A DNA stretch of 64,000 nt. Source: Capsicum annuum. Its lineage: Eukaryota > Streptophyta > Magnoliopsida > Solanales > Solanaceae. Both the position numbers and the translations under genes were made by a program. This document shows, one piece after another, positions 1 to 11,565 of the stretch (positions within the stretch are counted from its first letter, which is position 1; every line of letters starts with the position of its first letter). The stretch is taken from positions 88,387,910 to 88,451,909 of the forward strand of contig NC_061118.1 of assembly GCF_002878395.1 (NCBI RefSeq). Reading direction: 5' to 3'. The notes beneath the pieces were generated by a model that had not been told where the DNA came from, searched no databases, and saw only the letters and a program-made list of their open reading frames with translations.

Positions 1-149
1 TGGTGGACATGGTGATAAAAAACCACACAAGGCCAAGATGTGCAAGATTAAAGATTAAAGTGGACCTTATGGCTAAGTTAACTTAAAGGGTAAAGATTAA
101 TGAAGAAGACGATGCAAGTGGAAAGATTAAGTCAAAGTAGATTAGTATT

Positions 150-1010
150 CAGTATGCCCATAAGCCCAAACACTGTCAGGAATGTTCTTTGCAAGGTCAT
201 GATGAAAACTCATGTAGGAATATTCACCCAGAAATGTATGAGAAGATCCAGGAGCAAGGAGGAGGAAAGGAGTATGGCAAAGAGAAGGAACAAAACCAGG
301 AAAAGTAGAAGGAACAAGGCCATGCAATAGCAACACAAGAGAACAACAACAACCAGTGGCTACAGAGAAAGAACAAGTACAAGAAAGATAGCTATGGACA
401 CATAGTTGGGGAGATTGGTGACAAGACTGATGATATTAAGATGTTAACTACATTTGATGCTTTAAACCATGAACAATAGGAAAACCAAAAGGAAACTTCA
501 AATATGCAGCAGAATGAAAGCACCAAAGATTGGGTGAATAAAAGTTTTGACAAATGTGAAACAGGAGAGTAGATAGAAAGTGGTACCAATCAACAACAAA
601 ATAAAAGTAACAATACAAAAACTGAAGAGAAAAGAGAAGTAAATACAAAAGTATAGAACAACATGGAATAAGCTCATAAAGGTCAAATCAACAATCAGGG
701 AGAGATAGTGCAAAATCATACTGAAGTGGAAAAGAGTAAGAATACAGAATTGGCTCTAGTGCAATATGATAGTACTAATAAGAAGGAGCTGATAATGGAA
801 GATGTAGTACTAATTGCAATTGATGCAAGTAATCTTTTGGAGATGGTCAATAGAAATAATATTGATTTAGATGAGAAGAACATGGCAGATAATATTGAAA
901 ATGCCACAAAGGAAGGAGATTTATCACCAGAACAAGCTGTCTTTGAATCAAAAGCATGGAAAAAATAGAAAAAGACTAAAAAGACTAGTACAAGCAAAAT
1001 GTAGAGAAGG
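150..1010 (+). pseudogene. LINE-1 ORF1 remnant with CCHC zinc knuckle
   Basis: ORF1 proteins of plant L1 elements bind the element RNA. The knuckle C-x2-C-x4-H-x4-C is intact: Cys codons at 174, 183 and 213 and His at 198 (peptide CQECSLQGHDENSC). The same frame (frame 3) continues through a charged, Asn/Lys/Glu-rich tail to about 968 with several stops (for example near 306, 477 and 570) and contains the longest open stretch at 708-968. The tail is low complexity, as is usual for ORF1 C-termini. The N-terminal DUF4283-like part would lie off the left edge. Confidence 0.65.
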
Positions 1011-1036
1011 AGTCACATGTTGAAGTCATTATCAAA

Positions 1037-2004
1037 ATGAATGCATTAATTTGGAATATTAGATCAGTTAACACACAGAAAGCATTCACAAGATTGATTA
1101 CAATGTATAGAAGGTTTCATTTTAGATTTATAGGCTTAATGGAACCTTTTTAAGAGAGTTATCTTATAGAGTAATATAAAAGAAGGTTGGGAATACAACA
1201 TGCAGTTGTGAATTGCTCAGGTAAAATATGGGTTTTCATGGAAAATTTTATTAAACTTACCATAGTAAGGGATGAAGAATAACTAATTGCCCTCAAATTG
1301 GAGAATCAAAGTGTTGGGTAGAGGTTTTTGTTACCTTAGTATATTCAAAGTGTAGTCAGAATGAAAGGCTAATGTTGTGGGATTCTTTGGGAGAGATTGC
1401 CAATAAAATGCAACACCCTTGGCTAGTGGGGGTGATTTTAATGAGATCAGAAGTGAGGAACAAAAGCTTGGTGGTACAAGTCACAGTGGATGAGACTGAT
1501 GACTTTAATCATTATATTAGCATATGTAATCTAGAAGATTGTGACTTCAAAGGAAGCAAGTTTACATGGTGGAATGACAAGGTTGATGAAGATTGTATTT
1601 TTAAAAGGCTAGACAGAGTCCTGGTTATTGATAAAATGCAGGAATTATTTCCAATATTGGATATGAAAAACCTAGTAAGGAGTGGATCTAACCATGTTTT
1701 AATATTTCTGCAATTTAGCACATCAAGGGAACAACTGATCAGACCATTCAAATTTCTTAACTTTTGGTTGAAGGAAGAGTCCTGTTTGGATGTTATTAAG
1801 GGAAGTTGGGATACTGAATGTGAAGGAAATCCTTTTATCAAATTCCACAAAAATATGAAGATAACAAAGGTTGTACTAACTAAATGGAGTAAGAAAACTT
1901 TAGGAAATATTTTCCAAGAGATTGCAACCCTGGAGGAAGTAGTTAAGGTAAGGGAATATGAGTTTGAGCTAGAGCCAACACAAACTAATAGAGCGAGTTT
2001 ATAA
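1037..2004 (+). pseudogene. LINE-1 endonuclease domain of ORF2 (broken)
   Basis: The endonuclease nicks target DNA to prime reverse transcription. The domain opens at ATG 1037 with ALIWNIRSVNTQKAF, the usual start of plant L1 ORF2, followed by a stop right after GLMEPF. After a frame change the second half is open from 1372 to 2004 (210 residues). It contains KFTWWND followed by RLDRVL, the conserved late endonuclease block, and SNHV, matching the conserved catalytic S-D/N-H block. The GDFN motif is displaced to another frame near 1430. At least one frameshift and several stops make it inactive. Confidence 0.75.
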
Positions 2005-2039
2005 TAGGCTTAAGCACAATTAGCAACTCAACTAAAAAG

Positions 2040-3310
2040 AGAGGAGAGGTATTGGAGACAAAAGATTAGTTTTTGACTGGTTTAAGGATGCAGAGAAGAA
2101 TACTAAATTTTTCTATACTGTGGTAAAAAAGAGAAGGGCTAGATTAAAGATAAATGGATTTCAAAATGCTGAGGGGATTTGGTTGGACAAATAGGATGAA
2201 ATAGCTGAAGCAGTTGAAGTTTCTTTTAAAAGAAATTTGAAAAGCAAGATGATGTTGAAGACTTTTCAATGCTAGATGAATTGCCAATGTTAGTCACAGA
2301 CGATCAGAATGAAGAATTAAGGAAAGTTCCAACATTGGAGGAAGTTCAAGAAGCAGTTATGGGCTTGAACATAAATAGTGTTGGGGTCCTGATGGAATGA
2401 CTGGTGCATTTTTCCAGGATGCATAGAGTATTATCTCAAATGTTCTACACCAGATGGTTATAGTTTTTTCCTATGCTCAGGATCTTCCTAGATTTATCAC
2501 TCATACTAATTTGGTTTTACTTTTAAAAAAATTAGTGGTAAATACTTTCTAAGATCTTAGACCAATATCCCTTAGTAATTTTGTGAATAAAATCATCTCT
2601 AGAATTATTCATGAAAGAATTAAGGGTATTCTTCCACAAGTAGTATCTGAAGAACAGGCTGGTTTTGTTCAAGGAAGAAGCATAGCTAAAAATATCTTAT
2701 TTGTGCAAGAGATTGTATCTAAGATTAGAAAGAGGGGTAAAACACCAAAAATGGTCTTAAAACTAGATATGATGAAGGCATATGACAGGGTAGAATGGTT
2801 ATTTATGGCCAAAGTTCTGAGAAAACTACATTTTAGTGAACAATTAATAGATATGGTGTTCAGGTTATTGACAAATAACTGGTACTCTATTCTATTAAAT
2901 GGACAACCAAAGGGTTTCTTTATATCCACTAGAGGCCTTAAACAAGGTGACCCCCTGTTACCTACTCTGTTTATCATTGCAACAGAGGTTTTATGTAGGA
3001 GTTTGAAGAAAATTTTATTTAAAAAGGATTTCAAGCCTTTTGCGATGCCTAGGGGAAGTCTTAAACTCAACCATCTGTCCTTTTTCGATGACAAGATAAT
3101 AATTTGTAAGGTAGAACTAAGTACTTTGCAGCTGGTGACTTCTACTCTAGAAAGATATGAAAGTGTTTTAGGGAAAAAAATTAATAAGGAAAAAGTGCCA
3201 TCGATTTTCATGATAGTGTTTCAATTGGAGTAATAGTGATGGCAGTAGTTACTATAGGCATTTTGAAACAACATTTTCCTTTAATTACTTAGGATGTCCT
3301 ATATTCTACA
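2040..3310 (+). pseudogene. LINE-1 reverse transcriptase domain of ORF2 (broken)
   Basis: The open core at 2583-3233 (216 residues) carries the L1-type RT blocks in order: SNFVNKIISRIIHERIK, EEQAGFVQGRSI, LKLDMMKAYDRVEW, and RGLKQGDPLLPTLF. The catalytic FADD motif is present as FFDD at 3081-3092, so both Asp are kept but the Ala is replaced. Upstream, 2390-2580 encodes the PDGM and DLRPISL blocks in shifted frames with stops. Downstream similarity continues past the stop at 3231, into a region matching the minus-strand copy (ILKQHFPL and the following LGCP-like block). Antisense open frames over this stretch are shadows. Confidence 0.85.
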
Positions 3311-4049
3311 TGAGGAAGAAGAAAGTGTACTAACAATATATCATGAATAGAATAAGTTCCAAGTTGCAATCTTGGAAAGGAAAGCTATATTATCATATGG
3401 TGGTAGAGCAGTCCTCATCGAGCATATGCTTTAGAGTAAACCAATTAATTGTCTATCAGTGATGAATCCACCTAAGAATGTCCTTAATACTATTTAGAAG
3501 GAAATTGTAAAATTTTTCTGGAGTAGCACTATAGGAAGGAGAGGTAGACATTGGTATCTTGGACATCTATGTGTCTACCAGAAGTAGAAGAAGGATTGGG
3601 TTTTAGAAGATTGCAGGATATATCAACAACTCTTTTCTGTAAGTTGTGATGGAATTTTGGAACACAGAAGTCTATATGAAGTGATTATATGATGAACGAG
3701 TATTGCACGAAGTATCATCCTAAGGAAGTTGAATGGAAAGTTGGTTTTGGTTCTCAAGTAGGGAAAAAATGCTGCAAATAAGGGATTTAATAGACCATCT
3801 CATAATCTAGCAAGTTAAGAGAGGGGATGATCATTTGTGGTATGGTAATTAGAGTAGATTGGAGGATTTGTATTCTATCATTAAAGAAAGTTATGAATGA
3901 GATGAAAGGTATCAACGGGTGAAGAATATAATGACAAATGATAGGTGGAATGAAGAAGCTTAGTACAGTATTTTTGCTGATGATATTGTTGTACATGTGG
4001 CTGAAAAAAGTAAGGATAGGGGGAATAACTAATCAATAAGATACGCCAA

Positions 4050-4985
4050 TTTGGAGTTTGGATAAAGGGGATGACTTTTAAAATTGTGTTCTTTATGTGG
4101 AGAATATGGAAGGGAAGGTTCTCAGTAGATGATACAGTTAGAAGATGAGGGATTCATGGTCTTTCCAAGTGTTGGTGTTGTCAAAACCCATCACAAGAGA
4201 CTAAAACACATGTGCTATTGAGATTTTTTCAGCTAACAGGACCTAGTTCTACTTTTCTTCTTTTGCAAGAATAAACATTCAAGGAAGAAGCCTAAGAGAG
4301 ACAATCTATGCTTGGTGGAATGCCCAAGCAAAAAAAGAGAGAAAGTATATTTTAGAGCTATACCAACAATCATAATGTCGGAACTATGAAGGAGGAGGAA
4401 CAACAAAAACACGAAGGAAAGAAAAAGAAGTCAGCATGCATAGGTTGATATTCAATGTTACAAGACAGCTAAGGATGATACTTAAAGTGACCAAACCGAT
4501 GCTGTAATTTGCCATAGATTGGCCAATTATATTACATCACCTAAGCCAGCTTAAACTTAGAGTCACAACCAAAGTTGTACTTTGGGAATTCCCAGAACAT
4601 GGTTGGTGTAAATATAACACAGATGGTGCATCTAAATGGAATCAAGGGAGAAACTCATGGATTTTTATTTAAGGGATAAAAATAGAGATCTAATGAATGT
4701 AGAGGGAGTAATTATGGAAGACATATATAACATAATAGCAGAAGCAGAAGCTATTATGCAAGAAGCTCATCATTGTAGTCCGTCAGGACAAGACAAGATT
4801 ATCATATAGATTGATTCATTAGCAATGCAAAAGTTTTTAAATCAAGAATGAAAAGTACCATGGATGATTGCAGATACAGTAAGCAGGATAAAGATTCTAT
4901 TATAGCACAAGTAAGTACAAATTAGTCACTTATTCATAGAAGGCAATTAATTAGCGGATTACTTAACTAACTTAGCATTTGACAA
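4050..4985 (+). pseudogene. LINE-1 zf-RVT and RNase H region (broken)
   Basis: About 4080-4250 encodes an interrupted zf-RVT-type zinc-binding segment (KCWCCQNPSQETKTHVLL), which follows RT in plant LINEs. About 4575-4985 encodes an RNase H-like domain starting WCKYNTDGAS, where the Asp codon at 4622 is the first catalytic residue. A later IDSLAMQKFL block and the closing EGN-LADYL block are still legible despite stops. RNase H removes RNA from the RNA:DNA hybrid during integration. The long stretch 3310-4050 between RT and zf-RVT is the thumb/linker, full of stops. Confidence 0.7.
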
Positions 4986-5215
4986 GGAATAGTTCATATT
5001 TACAACATTCATCTAGCTACCAAGTACAGGTAGAAAGTTACTAAATAGTGATAAGCAAAAATGTCTATATCTGAGGTTAAGAGTAGCAACATACTAATAG
5101 GAATGGAAAGGCTACAATAAATATTTTCACTAACAACTTATATACAAATAGGGAAGCTAAAAAAGAGTGAAAAATACTAGTTTTCCTATTTACACCAGCA
5201 AACAAAAAAGGAATC

Positions 5216-5880
5216 TCAATAGATCGGGGGTCACCAAGTTAGATCAGATTCAAGCAGCTGAACTTCTTGTTCATCTTCAAATTTCAATGGGTTCGAGCAT
5301 CCCAGTATCTCTATCCCATCTATAGCTATGGAGAAGAAAAAGAGGGTCAGGATTAATATACAGGTCAACACACAAGTTAAGAAAGGTAGATGACTTACAA
5401 GAAGAAAGAGTTAAGCTCAAGAAGATGAGACCCAAAGTTTTAGCACCAAAAAGCAAAGAAAATATACTGATTATTTCACCTAAAGAAAAAATGAAGAAGG
5501 AACCACAACAGGATCTCAGTCAGATGATAAATTTCACTAGAAGAAATAGAGAAGATAACTCACTCATGGAAGTTGGAATTATACAAATGGAGCAACAAAC
5601 GCAAGGTTTTTATCCCCCACAATTGAAGAAGAATAAATCAGAGGTTGGTGATGCTAAACATGCTGAGAAAGGCGTAGGAAAGGAAATATAAGCTTTGCTG
5701 ATAAATTCAGAAACCCTACTAGTTTTATATGAGTATGATGAATCGAGTCAAGAAATTCGGCTGGTCCATATGTGTGTAATTGGGTTATTGTATATTTGGG
5801 TCAAAGTTATTTTTTTTTTGTTTTTTACCAATCATACATTAGAATTATTTAATTTTATTAATAAAATACTAAATTAAACT
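5216..5880 (+). other. Unassigned sequence with an 88-residue Lys/Gln-rich open frame
   Basis: An open frame at 5425-5691 encodes a charged, low-complexity peptide (KEKMKKEPQQDLSQ and similar). Upstream, 5287-5420 could be the same reading in other frames. The composition resembles LINE ORF1 linkers and the position directly follows a LINE, so it may be the 5' part of a second, truncated LINE; I found no zinc knuckle or other motif to prove this. A run of ten T sits at 5810-5819. I do not recognise a host gene. Confidence 0.3.
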
Positions 5881-5979
5881 AAAAAAAGTTTTCCTTCACG
5901 AAATTGCAAACAAACCCGAGGGCTTGACTTGTATCTTTGCATTTTTAGCAAAGTTGCTGGTGTTGGCCATATCTGGTAT

Positions 5980-6180
5980 GACCTCTTTAGCAGCCAAGGA
6001 ACTTCTAAAGAATTAACGGGCCCTACCAGACCAAGTGGTTACCGCTAAAGTAGAGGGTTGGCTGCTTTAACGGTTGGGGACTATTTTAGCGGTCAACCTT
6101 TTGTGCACTAGATCGATTTAGCAGTGACCCGTGCTAAAGAAGTGACTGCTAAAATGGTTATTTGTGCACTTTTGCAGTCA
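5980..6180. repeat. Orphan CACTA-like subterminal repeat block (ACCGCTAAA / TTTAGCGGT motifs)
   Basis: Short direct and inverted copies of a motif close to ACCGCTAAA cluster here: ACCGCTAAAG near 6041, CTTTAACGGTT near 6065, TTTTAGCGGTC near 6083, TTTAGCAGTG near 6118 and GACTGCTAAAA near 6143. Such clusters are typical of the ends of plant CACTA (En/Spm) transposons, where a transposon-coded protein binds. No clear CACTA terminus or target duplication was found beside it, so it is either a decayed end or another repeat type. Confidence 0.4.
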
Positions 6181-6329
6181 GCATTGGTACAATATAAAAA
6201 TTATTCTTTCTTATTTTCTTCTAATTTTGTGACTTTGAGCTTTAGATTTGTATTTTTGGGCTATTTCTTCCATTTTAAAACTTGGGTAGGCTTTAAATCA
6301 CTATTTCAACTATTGTAAGTCAATTTTTG

Positions 6330-8072
6330 TCATCTAAAATGTGCTATAATGCGATTTTGGAAGTAAAATTTGGGATTTTGGATCGAAAGGACTATACATG
6401 ATTTTTCTACAATATAAACCTCGTTTTAAACTCGTTTTCACTTGGGTTTCCTTCTATGGCTTCCTTTAATCAGGGGTAATATTTTTATGAACAAAAATTT
6501 TAGTTTTATCTTATCCTTTTGAAAACCCATTTTAGGGTCCTTTTGACTCTGATTTAAAAATGGGAAATATAGGTATCACTTACTTTCTTTTGAGAATAGA
6601 TTTCATATTTGTATGTTTTAGTTGATTATGAGACTGCTCGAGAGGGGAAAAGTTTCGCGTAAAGGGGTTTTAGCTTGGACTTGAGCATCACAAGGTAGGT
6701 TGTGGTTTAACTTTCTTCAGACTGGGTTGGGTAGTTAATATTTTTATAAAAGCATGCTATAGGTATGGGTAATAATTATGAAAATGATGCTATTACTATT
6801 GTGTGCCTGTGTGGGGGTTATGTTGATATTATTTGGTGATTTGAGATGTTGTTTGCTATGTGTGGCCCATGTGGGGGTCTTATTTGATATTATTGGCCTT
6901 GTGTATGCGTTGGACTATTTTCCCTTATGTTAAAAATGCCTAAGTTGGGATTATTGTGGTATTATTGATGTTTTACTCTCATATTTCACTCTAATGGATC
7001 ATGGATTATTTTGAATCATGGATGGTTGACTTATTAAGTTGGTTTTGAGCACACTTGCGTGTATATTGACTGGAGTGGAGGTTTTCCAACTGATTTAGTT
7101 GTGAGTATTACATCCTTATATCCTACATACATTCATGAGATATTGGTACCACCGTGGAAATATGATGTTTTGATAATAATGAGACAATTTTACAAAATCT
7201 TCTGCCATAGCCTATGAGTAAGAGAAGAGATATAGATATTGAGAATGGGATAGAGTATTGAGATTATATATGGGTTAAGACCACCCTATATGTCCTACCT
7301 AGAAGAACAAATGCTAGGTAGGTTTATACAAAGGTTATGCGATAACCTTAGACATATCAAATTATTATTTTCATTGAATTTCATACATTATGCATCTTTT
7401 GTGTTGTACTTTTATGTTTGATTTGATGTTTATATATTCTGTGTTTTTTTCCTACTTATATCTAGTATACATGATATATTTATAATTGCTAGTAGAGATG
7501 ATACAGGCTACTATTTGGGACAGTTTCTGATTATAGGTGACACTCCCATAGTGTGTACTTATATACTTTATTTTTTACTTTGCTCAATCGGACTATGATA
7601 CCTACTGAGTATAAGTGGACCATACTCACCCTACTATGTCCTTTCAGTGCAGATCCAGGTACCAGAGTGCCACATAGTAGTTAAGTTCGGCTGATGATTG
7701 ACGTATCTTAAGGTAGTAACTGCTCTATGCTTTCAGAGTCGACCTCCAACCTCATCCTATCTAGTTTATGTCTTATTGTGTATTTAGAGACAAACTTATG
7801 TTTTATTTTAGATTTTTAATTGCATTTTTAAAATTCGAGATATATTTAGTTTGTCTTACTCTATAACAACAAGTTTTGGGATGGTTTATGGTATTATTGT
7901 GATTTAAACTTTCCCTATCGTCATATATATATGGCCTGACTTTATTCTATGAGTCTCGCCTTGGGTTTTTAAGTTGTGATTTTTATTTTTCGTATCAGTT
8001 TAAGTGATTGACTTACTTGTCAAGGATTAACCACGATAAATGCTATCATGACCCAAGTTTTTGGTTATGACG
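6330..8072 (+). repeat. G0: LTR of a Gypsy-type retrotransposon, plus orientation (5' boundary uncertain)
   Basis: The right end is fixed by the PBS at 8076. The stretch before it has the look of a Solanaceae Gypsy LTR, including the block CTACTGAGTATAAGTGGACC (7593-7612) and GTGCAGATCCAGGTACC near 7648. There is no coding content. The left boundary is only estimated; it may lie anywhere between about 6200 and 6700, since no matching second LTR was found in the window. Confidence 0.5.
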
Positions 8073-8075
8073 AAT

Positions 8076-8087
8076 TGATATCAGAGC
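8076..8087 (+). promoter_or_regulatory. G0 primer-binding site (initiator tRNA-Met type)
   Basis: TGATATCAGAGC matches the standard PBS TGGTATCAGAGC at 11 of 12 positions. It sits a few bases inside the LTR end, where tRNA-Met would prime minus-strand DNA synthesis. Confidence 0.7.
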
Positions 8088-8274
8088 AACTAGGTTAATT
8101 GGTCTCATCAGTGTAAGGACAAAATGTCAAGTAGTGTCTCCCAGATTGATATATTACTGTCTGTATCTATCTTCGAAAGGCCATAATATATCTTTAGGAA
8201 CATCTCCTTATTTTGTTCCTTATGGTGCGAGTTTTTCAAACTCTATATTCTAAACAAAGTTTTACTCTTTTTTA

Positions 8275-8563
8275 TGTAGTTGGTGAGGACTAGACCTAGG
8301 AGACTGTAAATATAGAGTTGATGTCTGAGAAAAGAGACCAATCTAGGGGACGAGGTAGGGGTCGCAGACAAGCTTGAGGTAGAGGGCAGGCATAAGGATC
8401 TACTTCTCCAAAGATAGTACTAGGGGAATCTCCCCTAAGCTTGAGGTTGAGCATGCTAGAGATATGGGTCCTATTCAGGTTCCTTAGATTTTTTCTACCC
8501 TAGTATTTGAGTGCCTATTGGTTCATTTACTGACTCACTTGGAGGGTGTTCCATTGAGTGCAC
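8275..8563 (+). pseudogene. G0 gag N-terminal fragment
   Basis: Starting about 200 bases after the PBS, the sequence encodes an Arg/Gly-rich opening (frames around 8340-8400) and later a short block ending near EGVPLSA. This is the usual layout of chromovirus gag N-termini in this plant group. Frameshifts and stops are frequent. The fragment ends abruptly where the P1 LTR begins at 8564. A separate gag piece at 19346-19462 could be its displaced continuation, but this is not proven. Confidence 0.45.
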
Positions 8564-9376
8564 TAATCTGAGGTGGTTTATACACTTTTGTATCATTATT
8601 CCAGCTTATTTTGCCTTATTTTAAGAGAAATCGTGTTCTTAACATGTTAATATTGATATAAATAAGCATTTAAGTGTCCAAGTATGTCATTACAATGTTC
8701 ATCGTGTATTTCAAACAAGTTTATGCTTAATTGAGTCATTTAGAGTTTAACCCAAAAAATTAGTTTTACTAGCTTGGGCTATGTGTGTGTCTAGTTGATC
8801 TCGGTGGATTCTAATGTGTTTAATTTATTCCAAATATTTTAATGGTGGAATTATGAGTGTAATAACTTGTTCATAATGAGCAAAGTTCAATTTGATTAAG
8901 TCAAGAGTCGGAATAATTAGTGGAAGAGCATTGCGAATTTGCCTTAGCTTGTGTTTCGTTTTATCGTTGAGAATATTGGGTTGTTTTAATCTTTAATATG
9001 TGGTGTGTGATACTGTAGGAATCTTTGTGAGATGAATACGGTGATATATTGATGATTTAAAGGCCAAAAATTCATTGAAAATACACTACAAAAGGCATGG
9101 GCAAAAGATAGGACGTTCAACACTTAACCAAAATTTTGGAAGCAAATTCCAGTGAGTGGACGTGAAGTCGACGCGTCGCTCGATGGTAACATAGTCTACA
9201 CTTAGAAGAATTTTACAATGTTAATTCCAGTACACTGATGTAGACTCGACGCATCGCGGCGATTTATTCAAGCAGATGACAATTAGCGCCGGCACAGACC
9301 CATTATGATAAGGGAATGGCATGCATATCCAGGATGTTCGAGGGAATCTTTTCCCTAATCCTATATAATAAAGACC

Positions 9377-9431
<55 letters not shown>

Positions 9432-10410
9432 TTACAACTTGGATACAGCTGGACAACATTGGACTAGTCTTGGACAATATTAAAGTCGGTGAAAAAACAC
9501 TTGGTCAACAGTGGAACAAATAAATTCGGTGCTTGGACATTGAATTCGGTGGACACATTTTGTATGAAAATTAAGGAGGCCATACGTATTTTCTTAGGTT
9601 TATTTTATTCTCTAATTAGATTTTAATTTTTCATATCATGTCTTCAATTATTTGGATCGTGATTATGAATATTAATGGCTAAAAACCCTCTTTTTAGGGT
9701 TAAAGCCAAGAACATGATTACTATTGTTTTGGATTAAATTGCGATTAATTTTGCTTATCATATTTGGTTGTTTGTTTATTCTTGTTTTAATTATTTTAAG
9801 GATTCACAATCCTTAGAATACATATATTGTCGATCTTTTTATCTCGGGAGAGGGAATAGGGAGATAGAACATGGGAATAAACAAAGTTTGGGTTTTTATT
9901 CTTTTATAAAACAAAGATTTAAACTTACCATCTAAGACATGGATGTATTTAGATGCCTTACTTGATTCATATGTAGGATGATAGCTTTAATTCACTTAAT
10001 TGGATTATTATATCCCCGCTCAACGATGTAGTTGTAATGTCCAAATTAGGTAAAAGATTTGAGGTTGGGAAACCATGATCATGCAATTAACCTTACGAAT
10101 CAACAACCAAGATAAGAAAATTGACAGATGATATTCAACAACATAGTATGATTATTCGAAGCGCTTTAAACGTGGTATTTTCTCCTATTGTTTGTTCAAA
10201 GATTTTATTTTATGCATTATTTACTTTATTATTAGTTTACAAAATTACAAATTCTTTCTGGTTACCTTTGCATCAAATTAATCTTTGAAGTTAAACTAGA
10301 ATCAAATTGTTGCAACCAAGTCCCTGTGGGATCGATACTTGGGCTTCCTTGAAGCCACTTTACTACTTGACAAGACCACGTACACTTGTGTGTGCGCTTA
10401 GGTACTATCA
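8564..10410 (+). repeat. P1 5' LTR
   Basis: The start (TAATCTGAGGTGG at 8564) was set by aligning it with the start of the P2 3' LTR read on the minus strand (ending at plus coordinate 20930). The right end, GGTACTATCA at 10401-10410, precedes the PBS. Length is about 1.85 kb. The block near 10330-10400 (CCCTGTGGGATCGATACTTG and ACACTTGTGTGTGCGC) recurs in inverted form at 19477-19550. The LTR holds a TA microsatellite at 9381-9427. Confidence 0.75.
9381..9427. repeat. TA dinucleotide microsatellite (about 23 units)
   Basis: An uninterrupted TATATA run of about 47 bases lies inside the P1 LTR. The P2 LTR has no equally long run at the matching place. Confidence 0.95.
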
Positions 10411-10416
10411 AGTTTT

Positions 10417-10434
10417 TGGGCCCGTTGTTGGGGA
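10417..10434 (+). promoter_or_regulatory. P1 primer-binding site (tRNA-Asp type)
   Basis: TGGGCCCGTTGTTGGGGA matches the tRNA-Asp-type PBS used by Athila/Tat-like elements, TGGCGCCGTTGCCGGGGA, at 14 of 18 positions. The differences are a GC swap and two C-to-T changes. Confidence 0.75.
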
Positions 10435-10449
10435 CTTGTATTTTTACAA

Positions 10450-11565
10450 TTGTTTATTTTAGTTTTATTTTTAGATTTATTTGGTGTTTTTACCTTAGTC
10501 TTAATTTTATTTTTGCGGGAAACATGTTTACAATGTAATAAGATGGCAAGGGATCAGGACTTGGTTGAACCTAACCCAGAACCTGAGCAACTTTACCATC
10601 ACCGTAGTAGAGAAGCAATCCTTCTCCCTAGAATTCCTAAAATCCAAGAAGGCCAAGGGCATACTATTCCTATACTTTAGCAACAAGAAAATAGTAGGAA
10701 GGTTAGGGAAGTGGCAGTCCTACTTCCAATGAACTTGACTTCCCCAATTCAAAGACGGACAACTGGGGGTAATTTAGAGTTGAAACATAATATGGTGCAA
10801 CTTCTTATTAGGAGTGGACAGTTTGCAGGGCTTTCACACAAGGATCCACAAGTCCACTTGTAGACTTTCATTGAGGTTACTGATATATTCACTCCGACTA
10901 GGGTGACTCCAAATTATGTGAGGCTAATACTATTTTCCCATTCACTTTTGGGGGAAACTAAAAGGTGGTTAAATTCGAAGATGGCCAATTTAATCACATC
11001 ATGGGATGAATTTGCTAGAAAGTTCCTCATCAGATTCTTTTCGTCAGGAAAGACTACGAGACTTCACAGTGAAATAGTGAGCTTCAAATAGAAGATTGAT
11101 GAAAACCTCTATCATGCTTAAGAATGTGTCAAGGCTTTTTTTTAGGATTGTCCACATCACCAATAGTCTAATGAGGTGCTTGATCATACTTTTATAGAAG
11201 CTCTTGATCATAATTCAAAGATTTTACTAAATTTAGCTGCAGGTGGTCAAGCACTGGAATTGACTTATGATGAGTTGTACACATTACTGAACTGTATAGC
11301 ACAAGGAAATCCAAAGTGGCATTTAGATTCTAAAAGTGCCACGAAAAGAATTACTAGTTTATTGGATGTAGACCATTTCACAGCCTTATCAGCACAAGTT
11401 TTTTCCTTGTAAAACTCGATCAACACTCATTTTAGCGGCATGAAGTTGGGAGCTACACAACCTGCAACCACAGTTAATGTCATTCAACAAGTTGTAGGTT
11501 GGTGTGAGGTATGCAAAAATAATGGTCATGCAGCATCATGTATGCATCAAATTCAGAATCTGTAA
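10450..11565 (+). pseudogene. P1 gag polyprotein remnant
   Basis: Gag forms the virus-like particle that packages element RNA. Legible blocks are TRVTPNYVRLILFSHSLLG, ETKRWLNSKMANLITSWDEF and KFLIRFF (open 10903-11091), then the FIEALDHNSKILLNLAAGGQ and ALELTYDELYTLLNCI blocks with QGNPKW (open 11176-11412). These match the retrotransposon gag family of Athila/Tat-like plant elements. A Cys/His cluster CEVCKNNGHAASC at 11503-11541 looks like a decayed zinc knuckle. In-frame stops (for example at 10678, 11089 and 11410) kill it. Start: the first Met before ARDQDLVEPNPEPEQ at about 10543 is the likely original start. Confidence 0.75.

Larger units (their letters stand above)
1..5215 (+). mobile_element. 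LINE-1 (L1-type non-LTR retrotransposon), plus strand, left end cut by window
   Basis: The protein remains lie in the order expected of a plant L1-clade LINE: ORF1 zinc knuckle (about 174-215), apurinic-type endonuclease (1037-2004), reverse transcriptase (about 2340-3300), zf-RVT zinc-finger region (about 4050-4260) and RNase H (about 4575-4985). There is no LTR. The element starts left of the window, because the N-terminal RNA-binding part of ORF1 is missing. It is dead: there are many in-frame stops and frame changes, and the polymerase motif is altered. The 3' end is not sharp; I saw no clear poly(A) tail, and the end near 5215 is a guess from where the RNase H similarity and its trailing region stop. 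A second copy of the same family lies on the minus strand at 49158-52490. Confidence 0.85.

Noticed and set aside
498..719. Hydrophobic minus-strand open frames that look like membrane proteins
   Set aside because: They are antisense to the AT-rich, Lys/Asn/Gln-rich LINE ORF1 tail, which yields Phe/Leu-rich shadows.
2669..3211. 180-residue open frame on the minus strand
   Set aside because: It is the antisense shadow of the LINE-1 RT open frame; it has no motif of its own.
8076..8087. tRNA gene
   Set aside because: Only the 12-base primer-binding complement is present, here and at the other LTR edges; there is no cloverleaf.
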